A stretch of 12,192 nucleotides of DNA, from positions 6,092 to 18,283 of the forward strand of contig DAOPZJ010000054.1 of the NCBI GenBank assembly GCA_035353335.1, in the 5' to 3' direction. Positions within the stretch are counted from its first letter, which is position 1, and the number at the start of each line of letters is the position of its first letter. Source of the stretch: Oscillospiraceae bacterium. GTDB lineage: Bacteria > Bacillota > Clostridia > Oscillospirales > JAKOTC01. This document shows positions 1 to 6,635 of this stretch, piece by piece. The notes below the pieces were generated by a model. That model did no database searches. It was not told where the DNA came from and saw only the letters and a program-made list of their open reading frames with translations. A program made the translations under genes and the position numbers.

Positions 1-1
1 A

Positions 2-1255
2 CGCATGGCCTGGTGGAACGAGGCGCGCTTCGGGATGTTTGTGCACTACGGGCCGTATTCGGTCGCGGGGCGGCATGAGTGGATCATGGCGCTCGACGGC
101 TACACAGTGCCGGAATACGAGGAGAAGATTACAAGCAAGTTCCATCCGAAAAAGGGCTGCGCGCGCGAATGGGTGAAACTCGCGTCCGAAGCGGGCTGCA
201 AATACATGGTCATGGTCACCCGACACCACGACGGCTATTCGATGTGGGATTCGGACGTCAACCCCTATAACGTGGTCAAATTCGGGCATAATCACGACGT
301 GACGGCGGAATACGTCGCCGCCTGCCGCGAATTCGGCATGCGCGTCGGGTTTTATCACTCGGTCATGGACTGGCACCATCCCGACGGTTCCGCCGCGGCT
401 TACGACATGGCTGCCCGCCTGCGGTTCATCGATTATCACCGCGGGATGTTGAACGAACTTTTGACGCGGTACGGCAAGATCGACGTTTTGTGGTACGACG
501 TCTGTTGGCCGTTCGGCGGCACCGATATGGATTTTGTCGAGACCAACCGGATGGTGCGTACCTTGCAGCCCGATATCATCATCAATCCGCGTTCGGGGAT
601 TGCGGAGGACTTGGACACGCCCGAGGAGATCATTCAAAAAAGCGAAAAGTACTGGGAATCGTGCATGACTTTTAACGGGCTGTCGTGGGGATATGTCGAC
701 TCCGACCAGGTCGCGCCCTATTCTTATAACGCCAACCGGATCGTCCGGATGCTGAACCAGGTCAGCAGCGACAGAGGCAATCTGCTTTTGAACATCGGCC
801 CCGCGCCCGACGGCTCGATTCCGGCCGAGACGATCGAACCGATGCGAAAAGTCGGGCAATGGCTGAAGGTCAACGGCGAAGCGGTTTACGGAGCGCAGAC
901 ACCGGCGCATTTGACAAACGTCGGCGGCGGTACCTACTGGATCAGCGGCGGAAATGTCTCGATGCGGGACAATTCGCTGTTTTTGTGGTATTATATATGG
1001 ACGGCCACCGGGGAACTGCGGACGGCCGGCATCCTCGGAAAAGTCAAAAAAGTGCGTTGCCTTGCCGACGGGAAGGAATATCCGTTTGTTCAGGACGGCG
1101 TCAAACTGACGATTACCGGGCTTCCGATAAACCCGCCGGACAAGATTTTGGGGATCAGCGTCCTTGAAGTTGTCTGTGAAAAACAGCCGAAACTGATGCT
1201 CGGGCCGATGCTGACCCCGCTTTCGCGGCTGAGGAAACCGCCCGAGATTGATTAA
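2..1255 (+). CDS. GH29 family alpha-L-fucosidase-like glycoside hydrolase, 5' end outside window
   Basis: Retaining exo-glycosidase of family GH29, which releases terminal alpha-L-fucose from glycans. Counting from the ATG at base 5, the N-terminal barrel motifs are FGMFVHYG (9-16) and TRHHDGY (72-78). The segment LWYDV (162-166) carries Asp165, which matches the family nucleophile. RGNLLLNIGP follows near 259-268, and the last 100 or so residues look like a small beta-rich domain. The frame is open through base 2 (CGC, Arg) to the window edge. Family members normally have further residues before the WWxEARFGMF motif, and no ribosome binding site is visible, so I treat the gene as 5'-truncated by the window and the ATG at 5 as internal. 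Any signal peptide would be lost, so location in the cell is unknown. The acid/base residue is poorly conserved in GH29 and I do not assign it. Fucosidase specificity is inferred from the family; other fucose-like substrates are possible. It has no obvious link to the repair genes downstream. Confidence 0.88.
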   Translation, partial: RMAWWNEARFGMFVHYGPYSVAGRHEWIMALDGYTVPEYEEKITSKFHPKKGCAREWVKLASEAGCKYMVMVTRHHDGYSMWDSDVNPYNVVKFGHNHDVTAEYVAACREFGMRVGFYHSVMDWHHPDGSAAAYDMAARLRFIDYHRGMLNELLTRYGKIDVLWYDVCWPFGGTDMDFVETNRMVRTLQPDIIINPRSGIAEDLDTPEEIIQKSEKYWESCMTFNGLSWGYVDSDQVAPYSYNANRIVRMLNQVSSDRGNLLLNIGPAPDGSIPAETIEPMRKVGQWLKVNGEAVYGAQTPAHLTNVGGGTYWISGGNVSMRDNSLFLWYYIWTATGELRTAGILGKVKKVRCLADGKEYPFVQDGVKLTITGLPINPPDKILGISVLEVVCEKQPKLMLGPMLTPLSRLRKPPEID

Positions 1256-1280
1256 TCGATTACAACAAACTGAAAAGTTG

Positions 1281-1286
1281 AAAGGA
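1281..1286 (+). promoter_or_regulatory. ribosome binding site of the YlbF-family gene
   Basis: AAAGGA ends 8 bases before the ATG at 1295, a normal spacing. It sits in the 39-base gap after the GH29 stop codon, so the two genes could be read on one transcript. Confidence 0.6.
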
Positions 1287-1294
1287 ATTTTAAA

Positions 1295-1696
1295 ATGGAC
1301 AAAGTACTCGCGAAGACCCTCGAACTGGCGCACACGATGATGGAGGACGACCGCTTTTTGGCGTACCGTCTCGCCGCCCAGGCAAACGATGAGGATGAGA
1401 CCCTCCAAAAGCTGATCGGCGATTTCAACCTCGCCCGGATGAATTTAAATAATGCGGCCACCGACGGCAAAAACACCGACCAGTTGCAAGCCGAGATGAA
1501 ACTGCTCTACAGCCAGATCATGGGCAACGCGACCATGCAGAAATACAGTGAGGCGCAGACCGTGATGAATACGATGATCCAGCAGATCAACGCCATCATC
1601 ACCGGAACCATCGACGGACAGGTTCCCGAGGAGATCGACCTCGAGGCCTCCTGCGGAGGCGACTGCGAGGGCTGCGGCGGAAGCTGCCACCATTAA
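1295..1696 (+). CDS. YlbF-family protein with C-terminal four-cysteine motif
   Basis: A 133-residue, mostly helical protein of the YlbF/YmcA family (Com_YlbF). In Bacillus subtilis, YlbF, YmcA and YaaT form a complex that carries iron-sulfur clusters and directs RNase Y-dependent mRNA processing, sporulation and competence. Here residues 1-110 form the expected helical part (KTLELAHTMMEDDRFLAYRLA near the start, IMGNATMQKYSEAQTVMNTM later). The tail has Cys120, Cys124, Cys127 and Cys131 in a C-x3-C-x2-C-x3-C pattern and ends in two histidines, which suggests metal or Fe-S binding. The start at 1295 is supported by AAAGGA 8 bases upstream. It lies just before mutS, but a hairpin at 1721-1743 separates them. 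I cannot tell whether it is the functional YlbF or YmcA partner, so no symbol is given. The Fe-S role is inference from the Bacillus complex. Confidence 0.85.
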   Translation: MDKVLAKTLELAHTMMEDDRFLAYRLAAQANDEDETLQKLIGDFNLARMNLNNAATDGKNTDQLQAEMKLLYSQIMGNATMQKYSEAQTVMNTMIQQINAIITGTIDGQVPEEIDLEASCGGDCEGCGGSCHH

Positions 1697-1720
1697 AATT
1701 CCCCGCTTGATATTGTTCAA

Positions 1721-1743
1721 AGAGGCGGCTGTATGCCGCCTTT
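1721..1743 (+). terminator. hairpin between the YlbF-family gene and mutS (terminator or attenuator)
   Basis: A 9-pair stem joins AGAGGCGGC (1721-1729) to GCCGCCTTT (1735-1743), with one G-U pair and the 5-base loop TGTAT. The stem is strong, but only TTTCGGGTTT follows, so the U-tract is weak. It may be a leaky terminator that lets some transcription reach mutS. An ATG in the mutS frame (1733) lies across the loop, which argues against that ATG being the real start. Confidence 0.45.
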
Positions 1744-1760
1744 CGGGTTTAACGCGGAAG

Positions 1761-1767
1761 AAAGGGG
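1761..1767 (+). promoter_or_regulatory. ribosome binding site that fixes the mutS start
   Basis: AAAGGGG ends 7 bases before the ATG at 1775. The in-frame ATG at 1733 has no such site and lies inside the hairpin, so translation most likely begins at 1775. Confidence 0.65.
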
Positions 1768-1774
1768 ATACGGC

Positions 1775-4366
1775 ATGACGATCTCCCCGATGATGCAGCA
1801 GTATTTCGACGTCAAGGCGAAATACGATAAATACATCCTGTTTTACCGCATCGGCGACTTTTACGAGATGTTCTACGACGACGCGAAGACCGCGTCAAAA
1901 GAACTCGATCTCGTGCTCACGGGGCGCGACTGCGGGCAGGACGACCGCGCGCCGATGTGCGGCGTGCCGTTTCACAGCTGCGACGGGTATATCTCGCGGC
2001 TCATTTCGCGCGGGTATAAAGTCGCCATCTGCGAACAGACCGAGGACCCCGCAAAAGCCAAGGGGCTCGTCAAACGCGACGTGATCCGCCTGATCACGCC
2101 CGGCACCGTCACCGAGACCGGCATGCTCGAAGAGGGCAGAAACAACTACCTCTGCTCGGTGTTCGACCGGGGTGGGCATACGGGGCTGGCGTTCGCTGAC
2201 GTGTCGACCGGCGCTGTCTGCGCAACGGCGACAGACGGAGGCGTGAACGCGGTCTCTTGCGAACTGACCCGGTTTTCGCCGCGCGAGATCATCTTCAATC
2301 CCGACATCCCCGAAAAGCGCAAAGCTGCGATTTTAAGCGACTGCGGGCTCCCGGGGGAATCCGGATTCGACGACGATTATAAGCCCGAAAATACCGCGCG
2401 AAATCTCAAAGAGAATTTCGGCTATACGGCGCTCGGCGGCGATTTTGCCGAGGCCGAGGCCGCGCTCTCCGCGGCGGTCGGGTACATACAGGACGTCTAC
2501 AAGAATTCGATCAAGTTCGCGGGCAAGATCGAGTGGTACACCGCCGACCGCTATATGGCGCTCGACGCGACCGCGCGGCGCAACCTCGAGCTCGACCGCA
2601 ACATGCGCACGGGCGACAAAAAGGGCAGCTTGCTCTCGGTCATCGACGGCACCAAGACCGCGATGGGGCGGCGGCTGCTCGCCGACTGGCTGCAGAAGCC
2701 GCTCGTCGACTGCGTGATGATTCAAAAGCGGCAAAACGCCGTGGCGCAGCTGCTCGACGACGACATCGGAGAAGCGAAACTCGGCGATCTGCTCTCGGGC
2801 ATCTACGACATCGACCGCATCGCGACGCGGGTCGTCTACGGCACGGCGAACGCGCGCGAACTCAAAGCGCTCTCCGACGCGATGACCCGCCTTCCGGCAC
2901 TCAAAAACGCCTGCGCGGGCTATTCCGCGGCGCTGCTTCGCGAGATTTTTGACGGGACTGACTCGCTCGAAGACGTCTGCGGGCTGATTTCGAATGCGCT
3001 GAAAGACGATCTGCCGCTCGCGGTCACCGAGGGCGGGCTGATTCGGGAGGGATACGACGCGGAGGTCGACCGCCTGCGGGCACTCCTCGGCGATTCGCAA
3101 GCGGCGCTCGCAAAAATCGAATCGGACGAACGAGAAAAAAGCGGAATATCGAAACTCAAAGTCGGCTATAACCGCGTGTTCGGCTATTATCTCGAGATCA
3201 CGCGCGGCAACACGCTGCCGGTGCCCGATTACTTTATCCGAAAACAGACGCTGACAACCGGAGAGCGGTACATAACTCCCGAGTTAAAAGAACTCGAAAA
3301 CGATATTTTACAAGGCCGCGAAAAGCTGACCGGCCTGGAATATGAACTGTTTTGCGCCTTGCGCGGGCAGGTCGGCGCGGCGGGCCCCCGAATCAAGCAG
3401 ACCGCGCGAAGCGTCGCGATGCTCGACGTGTTTTTGTCATTTGCCGGGACCGCGCGCAAAAACGATTTCTGCCGTCCCGAAGTCGACAACGGCGACGCGA
3501 TCATCATCAAGGACGGTCGGCACCCGGTGGTCGAGCGGCTCGCGGCGGGCAGCGGATTTGTCCCGAACGACACGCTGGCGGACTGCGGCGAAAACAAGAT
3601 CTTGGTGATCACGGGGCCGAACATGGCCGGAAAATCGACCTATATGCGGCAAAACGCGCTGATTGTGATTCTGGCGCAGATCGGCTCTTTTGTACCGGCA
3701 AAAAGCGCGAAAATCGGGGTTTGCGATGCGATTTTCACCCGTGTCGGCGCGAGCGACGACCTCTCGTCGGGGCAGTCGACGTTTATGGTCGAGATGAGCG
3801 AACTGGCGTATATCCTCAAAAACGCGACCGCGAAATCGCTGATCATTTTGGACGAGATCGGGCGCGGGACTTCGACGTTTGACGGCATGAGCATCGCGCG
3901 GGCGGTGGTCGAATACATCGCCGACGCGAAAAAGATCGGCGCGAAGACGATGTTCGCGACCCATTATCACGAACTCTGCGAGATGGAAGCGCGGCTTGAC
4001 TGCGTGAAAAATTATAATATTCTGGTGAAAAAGCGCGGCGACGAGATCACGTTTTTGCGCAAGATCGCGCGTGGCGGCGCGGACGACAGCTACGGCATCG
4101 AAGTCAGCAAACTGGCGGGCGTGCCCGAAGCCGTCGTGAAGCGCGCCAAGGTGATTTTGGCGGAACTCGAAAAGGACCGCGACGAGCGGGTCTGGGCCGA
4201 CAAGAAACAACACGGCGGTATTTCCGACGGAGAGCAGGGCGCGTTCGCCGACATGCAGACGCAAAAGCTGCTGCAGGACTTGCGCAACCTCGACGTGAAC
4301 ACCGTCAGCCCGCTCGAGGCGCTGACGCTGCTCGACGAATTCTCGAAAAAGGCAAAGACAATTTAA
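1775..4366 (+). CDS. mutS: DNA mismatch repair protein MutS
   Basis: Mismatch sensor of methyl-independent DNA repair, 863 residues from the ATG at 1775, a typical MutS1 length. Domain I begins TISPMMQQYFDVKAKY and holds the mismatch-reading Phe29-Tyr30-Glu31 (GDFYEMF). The clamp and lever core includes KVGYNRVFGYYLEITRGN. The ATPase has Walker A GPNMAGKST at 614-622, Walker B ending in Asp693-Glu694 (LIILDEIGRGTST), and the switch FATHYHEL. The C-terminus keeps the helix-turn-helix type ending (VSPLEALTLLDEF). A clear beta-clamp motif like QLSFF is not visible before it; EQGAF is the nearest candidate. The start was chosen over the ATG at 1733 because of the ribosome binding site and the usual MutS N-terminus. 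MutS acts with the downstream MutL, but a 417-base gap with a repeat element lies between them. All key residues are present, so I expect an active protein. Confidence 0.98.
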   Translation: MTISPMMQQYFDVKAKYDKYILFYRIGDFYEMFYDDAKTASKELDLVLTGRDCGQDDRAPMCGVPFHSCDGYISRLISRGYKVAICEQTEDPAKAKGLVKRDVIRLITPGTVTETGMLEEGRNNYLCSVFDRGGHTGLAFADVSTGAVCATATDGGVNAVSCELTRFSPREIIFNPDIPEKRKAAILSDCGLPGESGFDDDYKPENTARNLKENFGYTALGGDFAEAEAALSAAVGYIQDVYKNSIKFAGKIEWYTADRYMALDATARRNLELDRNMRTGDKKGSLLSVIDGTKTAMGRRLLADWLQKPLVDCVMIQKRQNAVAQLLDDDIGEAKLGDLLSGIYDIDRIATRVVYGTANARELKALSDAMTRLPALKNACAGYSAALLREIFDGTDSLEDVCGLISNALKDDLPLAVTEGGLIREGYDAEVDRLRALLGDSQAALAKIESDEREKSGISKLKVGYNRVFGYYLEITRGNTLPVPDYFIRKQTLTTGERYITPELKELENDILQGREKLTGLEYELFCALRGQVGAAGPRIKQTARSVAMLDVFLSFAGTARKNDFCRPEVDNGDAIIIKDGRHPVVERLAAGSGFVPNDTLADCGENKILVITGPNMAGKSTYMRQNALIVILAQIGSFVPAKSAKIGVCDAIFTRVGASDDLSSGQSTFMVEMSELAYILKNATAKSLIILDEIGRGTSTFDGMSIARAVVEYIADAKKIGAKTMFATHYHELCEMEARLDCVKNYNILVKKRGDEITFLRKIARGGADDSYGIEVSKLAGVPEAVVKRAKVILAELEKDRDERVWADKKQHGGISDGEQGAFADMQTQKLLQDLRNLDVNTVSPLEALTLLDEFSKKAKTI

Positions 4367-4452
4367 GGATTTTTGCTTTATATTCGTTTTGATGTGGGGC
4401 GATTTTGGATCAAGTATAACATGGTTTACACGCGAGGGGTATTGGTTGCCGT

Positions 4453-4483
4453 CCTGTAGGGAAAGGTCTTGACCTTTCCGAGC
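4453..4483 (+). repeat. left 31-base inverted repeat arm
   Basis: Exact reverse complement of 4688-4718. It contains an inner palindrome, GGAAAGGTC-TT-GACCTTTCC (4460-4479), preceded by GTAGG; the G at 4461 can be counted in either part. Confidence 0.9.
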
Positions 4484-4504
4484 AGACGAACGTTATTCGT
4501 CTGC
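4482..4504 (+). repeat. hairpin in the left arm
   Basis: A 9-pair stem, GCAGACGAA (4482-4490) with TTCGTCTGC (4496-4504), and a 5-base loop. The matching hairpin in the right arm differs by two stem pairs, both with pairing kept. Confidence 0.8.
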
Positions 4505-4668
4505 GCAAATGCCTCTAATTGGTATGAGTTCACAAACCATGCTTCATTGCTAAACTTTTCGCGAATGCGATTGTCGTCCTAAAACATGGGTAGTCACATT
4601 ACCACCCCAATACGCTTTAATCTGAGCATAAATGTTATCATGAAACAGCATTAATGCGGATGTTTTGC

Positions 4669-4689
4669 GCGGGCGAATCTTTCGCCCGC
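4669..4689 (+). repeat. hairpin in the right arm
   Basis: A 9-pair stem, GCGGGCGAA (4669-4677) with TTCGCCCGC (4681-4689), and a 3-base loop TCT. It is the mirror counterpart of the hairpin at 4482-4504. Confidence 0.8.
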
Positions 4690-4718
4690 TCGGAAAGGTC
4701 AAGACCTTTCCCTACAGG
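4688..4718 (-). repeat. right 31-base inverted repeat arm
   Basis: Exact reverse complement of 4453-4483. It contains the palindrome GGAAAGGTC-AA-GACCTTTCC (4692-4711), followed by CTACAGG, and ends about 65 bases before the mutL start. Confidence 0.9.
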
Positions 4719-4770
4719 GACGGCGGGCAATGCGCCTTGCGTTACTTCATGACGATCCGAGGAAAAAGAG

Positions 4771-4777
4771 AGGAGGT
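4771..4777 (+). promoter_or_regulatory. strong ribosome binding site of mutL
   Basis: AGGAGGT, 6 bases before the ATG at 4784, is an almost perfect anti-16S match. It decides the mutL start against the ATG at 4730, which lies in the tail of the repeat element and would add 18 residues unlike any MutL N-terminus. Confidence 0.85.
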
Positions 4778-4783
4778 ATAGAC

Positions 4784-6628
4784 ATGGCGGAAATCAGAGT
4801 TTTGGACAAGGCGGTCGCGGAGCTTGTCGCGGCAGGCGAGGTCGTGGAGCGGCCCGCTTCGGTGATCAAAGAACTGCTTGAAAATTCGATCGACGCGGGC
4901 GCGGGGCAGATCACCGTCGAGATTCAAAACGGCGGACTGACGTTTATGCGCGTGACCGACAACGGCTGCGGAATCACGGAAAAGCAGGTTCCGACGGCTT
5001 TTTTACGCCATGCGACCTCCAAGATCAGCACCGCCGACGACCTCTCGGCCATCGGGACGCTCGGGTTTCGCGGCGAGGCGTTAGCCTCGATCGGGGCGGT
5101 CGCCAGGGTCGAGATGATCACGAAAACCTTTGATCGCGAGATGGGCTGCCGCGCGGTGATGGCGGGCGGCGAGATGATCGAGTGCTATTCGACCGGGTGC
5201 CCGAACGGAACGACCATTTTGGTTCGGGATTTGTTTTATAACATCCCGGCGCGGCTCAAATTTATGAAAAAAGACGTCAGCGAGGGCAACGCCGTCACGG
5301 CGGTGGTGCAGCGGCTGGCGCTTTCGCACCCCGAGGTCTCGGTGCGGTTTCTGCGCGACGGCAAAGAAGCGCTTTTTACGCCGGGAAACAATAAGCTCTA
5401 TTCGGCGATTTATGCGGTGCTCGGCAAGGAGTTCGCCGCCGACCTGACCCGCGTCGAATATACGATGAACAACGTCTCGGTCAGCGGGTTTGTCACCAAG
5501 CCCTTTGCCGCGCAGGGCACCCGGAACGAACAGATTTTTTTCATCAACGGGCGCTATGTCAAGAGCAGAACCTGCCAGGCCGCTCTGGAACAGGCCTTTA
5601 AAAATACCGTTGCGGCGGGGCGATTCCCCGCAGGCGTTTTGAATATCATCCTGCCGAAAGAGCTCGTCGACGTCAACATCCATCCCGCCAAGACCGAGGT
5701 GCGTTTTGTCAACGAACAGCCGGTGTTCGATGCGATTTATTACGGAATCAAGAGCGTTTTGGGCGGGGACAATATCCCGAAGTTCACAGGTGAGGCGTTT
5801 TCGCGGGTCTCGGAAAAACCCGCGAAGACCGAGACCGTGAAAATCGAAATCACTCCGCAACAAAGCCCGGCGGTGACTGCGCCGAAAACGATCATCCAAA
5901 ATCAACCCATCGAGACTGTAAAAGCCGCGCCTATTGAGAGTAAAGGGACCATTACCGAAGAAAAACCGCTGCATGTTCAACCGCAAATGCCCGCTCCGCA
6001 GATTCGCGAGCCGGTTCGGGAACAATACCTCGAGACCGAGAGCAAAGAGGAAGCCGAAGGGCTTCGGCTGCTCGGAGAGGCGTTTTCGTGTTATGTCCTC
6101 GCTGAGAGCAGAGACGGCGAAAAACTGTTTTTGGTCGACAAGCACGCCGCGCACGAACGGATTTTGTTCGAACAGCTCAAAGAGAGTTTCGGCAATGCCG
6201 AAAGCCAGGCGCTGTTGATCCCCCAACCGGTCCGGATGAGCGCCGAAGAACAAAACGCCGCGCTTGCGAATATCGAAACACTCCGCGGTCTCGGATTTGA
6301 GATCGAGGATTTCGGCGGGAGCGTCCTGCTTCGGCAGGTGCCCTCCTACGTCGGGGCGGCGGAGGGGCCGGAACTGCTGCGCGAACTCGCACAGCGGCTT
6401 GCAGTCGGGGGAAAGAACGCGGGAAGCTCAGACATGCTCGACGACCTGCTGCACACAACGGCTTGCAAAGCCGCGGTCAAGGCCGGAAAAGAGAGCGCGC
6501 CCGGGGAGCTTCTCGAAATCGTAAAGACCGTTCTGACCGACCCGCGCATCCGGTATTGCCCGCACGGGCGGCCTGTTTTGATTGTGATGTCTAAGCGCGA
6601 ATTTGACCGCCGGTTCGGCAGGATATGA
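4784..6628 (+). CDS. mutL: DNA mismatch repair protein MutL, endonuclease type
   Basis: Partner of MutS that nicks the strand to be repaired; 614 residues. The N-terminal GHKL ATPase has KELLENSIDAGA with Glu30 and Asn34 (equivalent to Escherichia coli Glu29 and Asn33), DNGCG at 59-63 and GFRGEAL at 94-100. A low-complexity linker rich in P, T, E and K spans about 345-430. The C-terminal domain carries the endonuclease motif DKHAAHERILFE (452-463), then ACKAAVK (560-566), CPHGRP (592-597) and the ending FDRRFGRI. This set marks the nicking MutL of bacteria that lack MutH. The family motif is usually DQHA; here the second position is Lys. QALLIP (475-480) fits the position and pattern of the beta-clamp binding site known in Bacillus subtilis MutL. 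The stop codon is followed after 7 bases by the transporter gene, so the two are probably cotranscribed. Confidence 0.98.
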   Translation: MAEIRVLDKAVAELVAAGEVVERPASVIKELLENSIDAGAGQITVEIQNGGLTFMRVTDNGCGITEKQVPTAFLRHATSKISTADDLSAIGTLGFRGEALASIGAVARVEMITKTFDREMGCRAVMAGGEMIECYSTGCPNGTTILVRDLFYNIPARLKFMKKDVSEGNAVTAVVQRLALSHPEVSVRFLRDGKEALFTPGNNKLYSAIYAVLGKEFAADLTRVEYTMNNVSVSGFVTKPFAAQGTRNEQIFFINGRYVKSRTCQAALEQAFKNTVAAGRFPAGVLNIILPKELVDVNIHPAKTEVRFVNEQPVFDAIYYGIKSVLGGDNIPKFTGEAFSRVSEKPAKTETVKIEITPQQSPAVTAPKTIIQNQPIETVKAAPIESKGTITEEKPLHVQPQMPAPQIREPVREQYLETESKEEAEGLRLLGEAFSCYVLAESRDGEKLFLVDKHAAHERILFEQLKESFGNAESQALLIPQPVRMSAEEQNAALANIETLRGLGFEIEDFGGSVLLRQVPSYVGAAEGPELLRELAQRLAVGGKNAGSSDMLDDLLHTTACKAAVKAGKESAPGELLEIVKTVLTDPRIRYCPHGRPVLIVMSKREFDRRFGRI

Positions 6629-6635
6629 GGAAATA

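Larger units (their letters stand above)
4446..4730. mobile_element. MITE-like non-coding element with long inverted arms
   Basis: About 285 bases bounded by inverted arms of roughly 60 bases. The outer 31 bases at 4453-4483 are the exact reverse complement of 4688-4718. The match continues outward, through a one-base difference, to GCCGTC at 4448 and its complement ending at 4724, and then less exactly to TTGCC/GGCAA. Each arm holds two adjacent hairpins. The core of about 160 bases (4507-4666) has no credible reading frame and is visibly richer in A and T than the genes around it. This layout resembles a miniature inverted-repeat transposable element or a large structured intergenic repeat. 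No target-site duplication can be identified, so mobility is inference. Confidence 0.6.
4367..4783. other. 417-base mutS-mutL intergenic region
   Basis: No convincing gene is present. Bases 4367-4445 are relatively AT-rich with no clear terminator hairpin for mutS. Bases 4446-4730 hold an inverted-repeat element described separately. The last part carries the mutL ribosome binding site. I looked for a sigma-A promoter for mutL and found only weak matches, for example TATCAT at 4636-4641 without a good -35 box. Confidence 0.7.

Noticed and set aside
1733..1774. In-frame upstream start for mutS at 1733
   Set aside because: The ATG lies across the loop of a hairpin and has no ribosome binding site, and the extra 14 residues do not resemble a MutS N-terminus. 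The start at 1775 has AAAGGGG at good spacing.
4469..4498. Promoter in the left arm of the repeat element (TTGACC at 4469-4474)
   Set aside because: No acceptable -10 box lies 16-18 bases downstream; the best candidates, such as CGTTAT and TTATTC, are poor, and the TTGACC belongs to the palindrome.
4730..4783. In-frame upstream start for mutL at 4730
   Set aside because: It lies at the edge of the repeat element and lacks a ribosome binding site. AGGAGGT just before 4784 gives the standard MutL N-terminus.
5081..6253. 390-codon open frame on the minus strand within mutL
   Set aside because: It is the antisense shadow of a clearly functional GC-rich gene. Its translation has no recognisable domain and no ribosome binding site was seen. 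Similar long antisense frames in mutS (2333-3100, 3437-4264) and over hfq and the HlyD-like gene (8996-9865) were dropped for the same reason.
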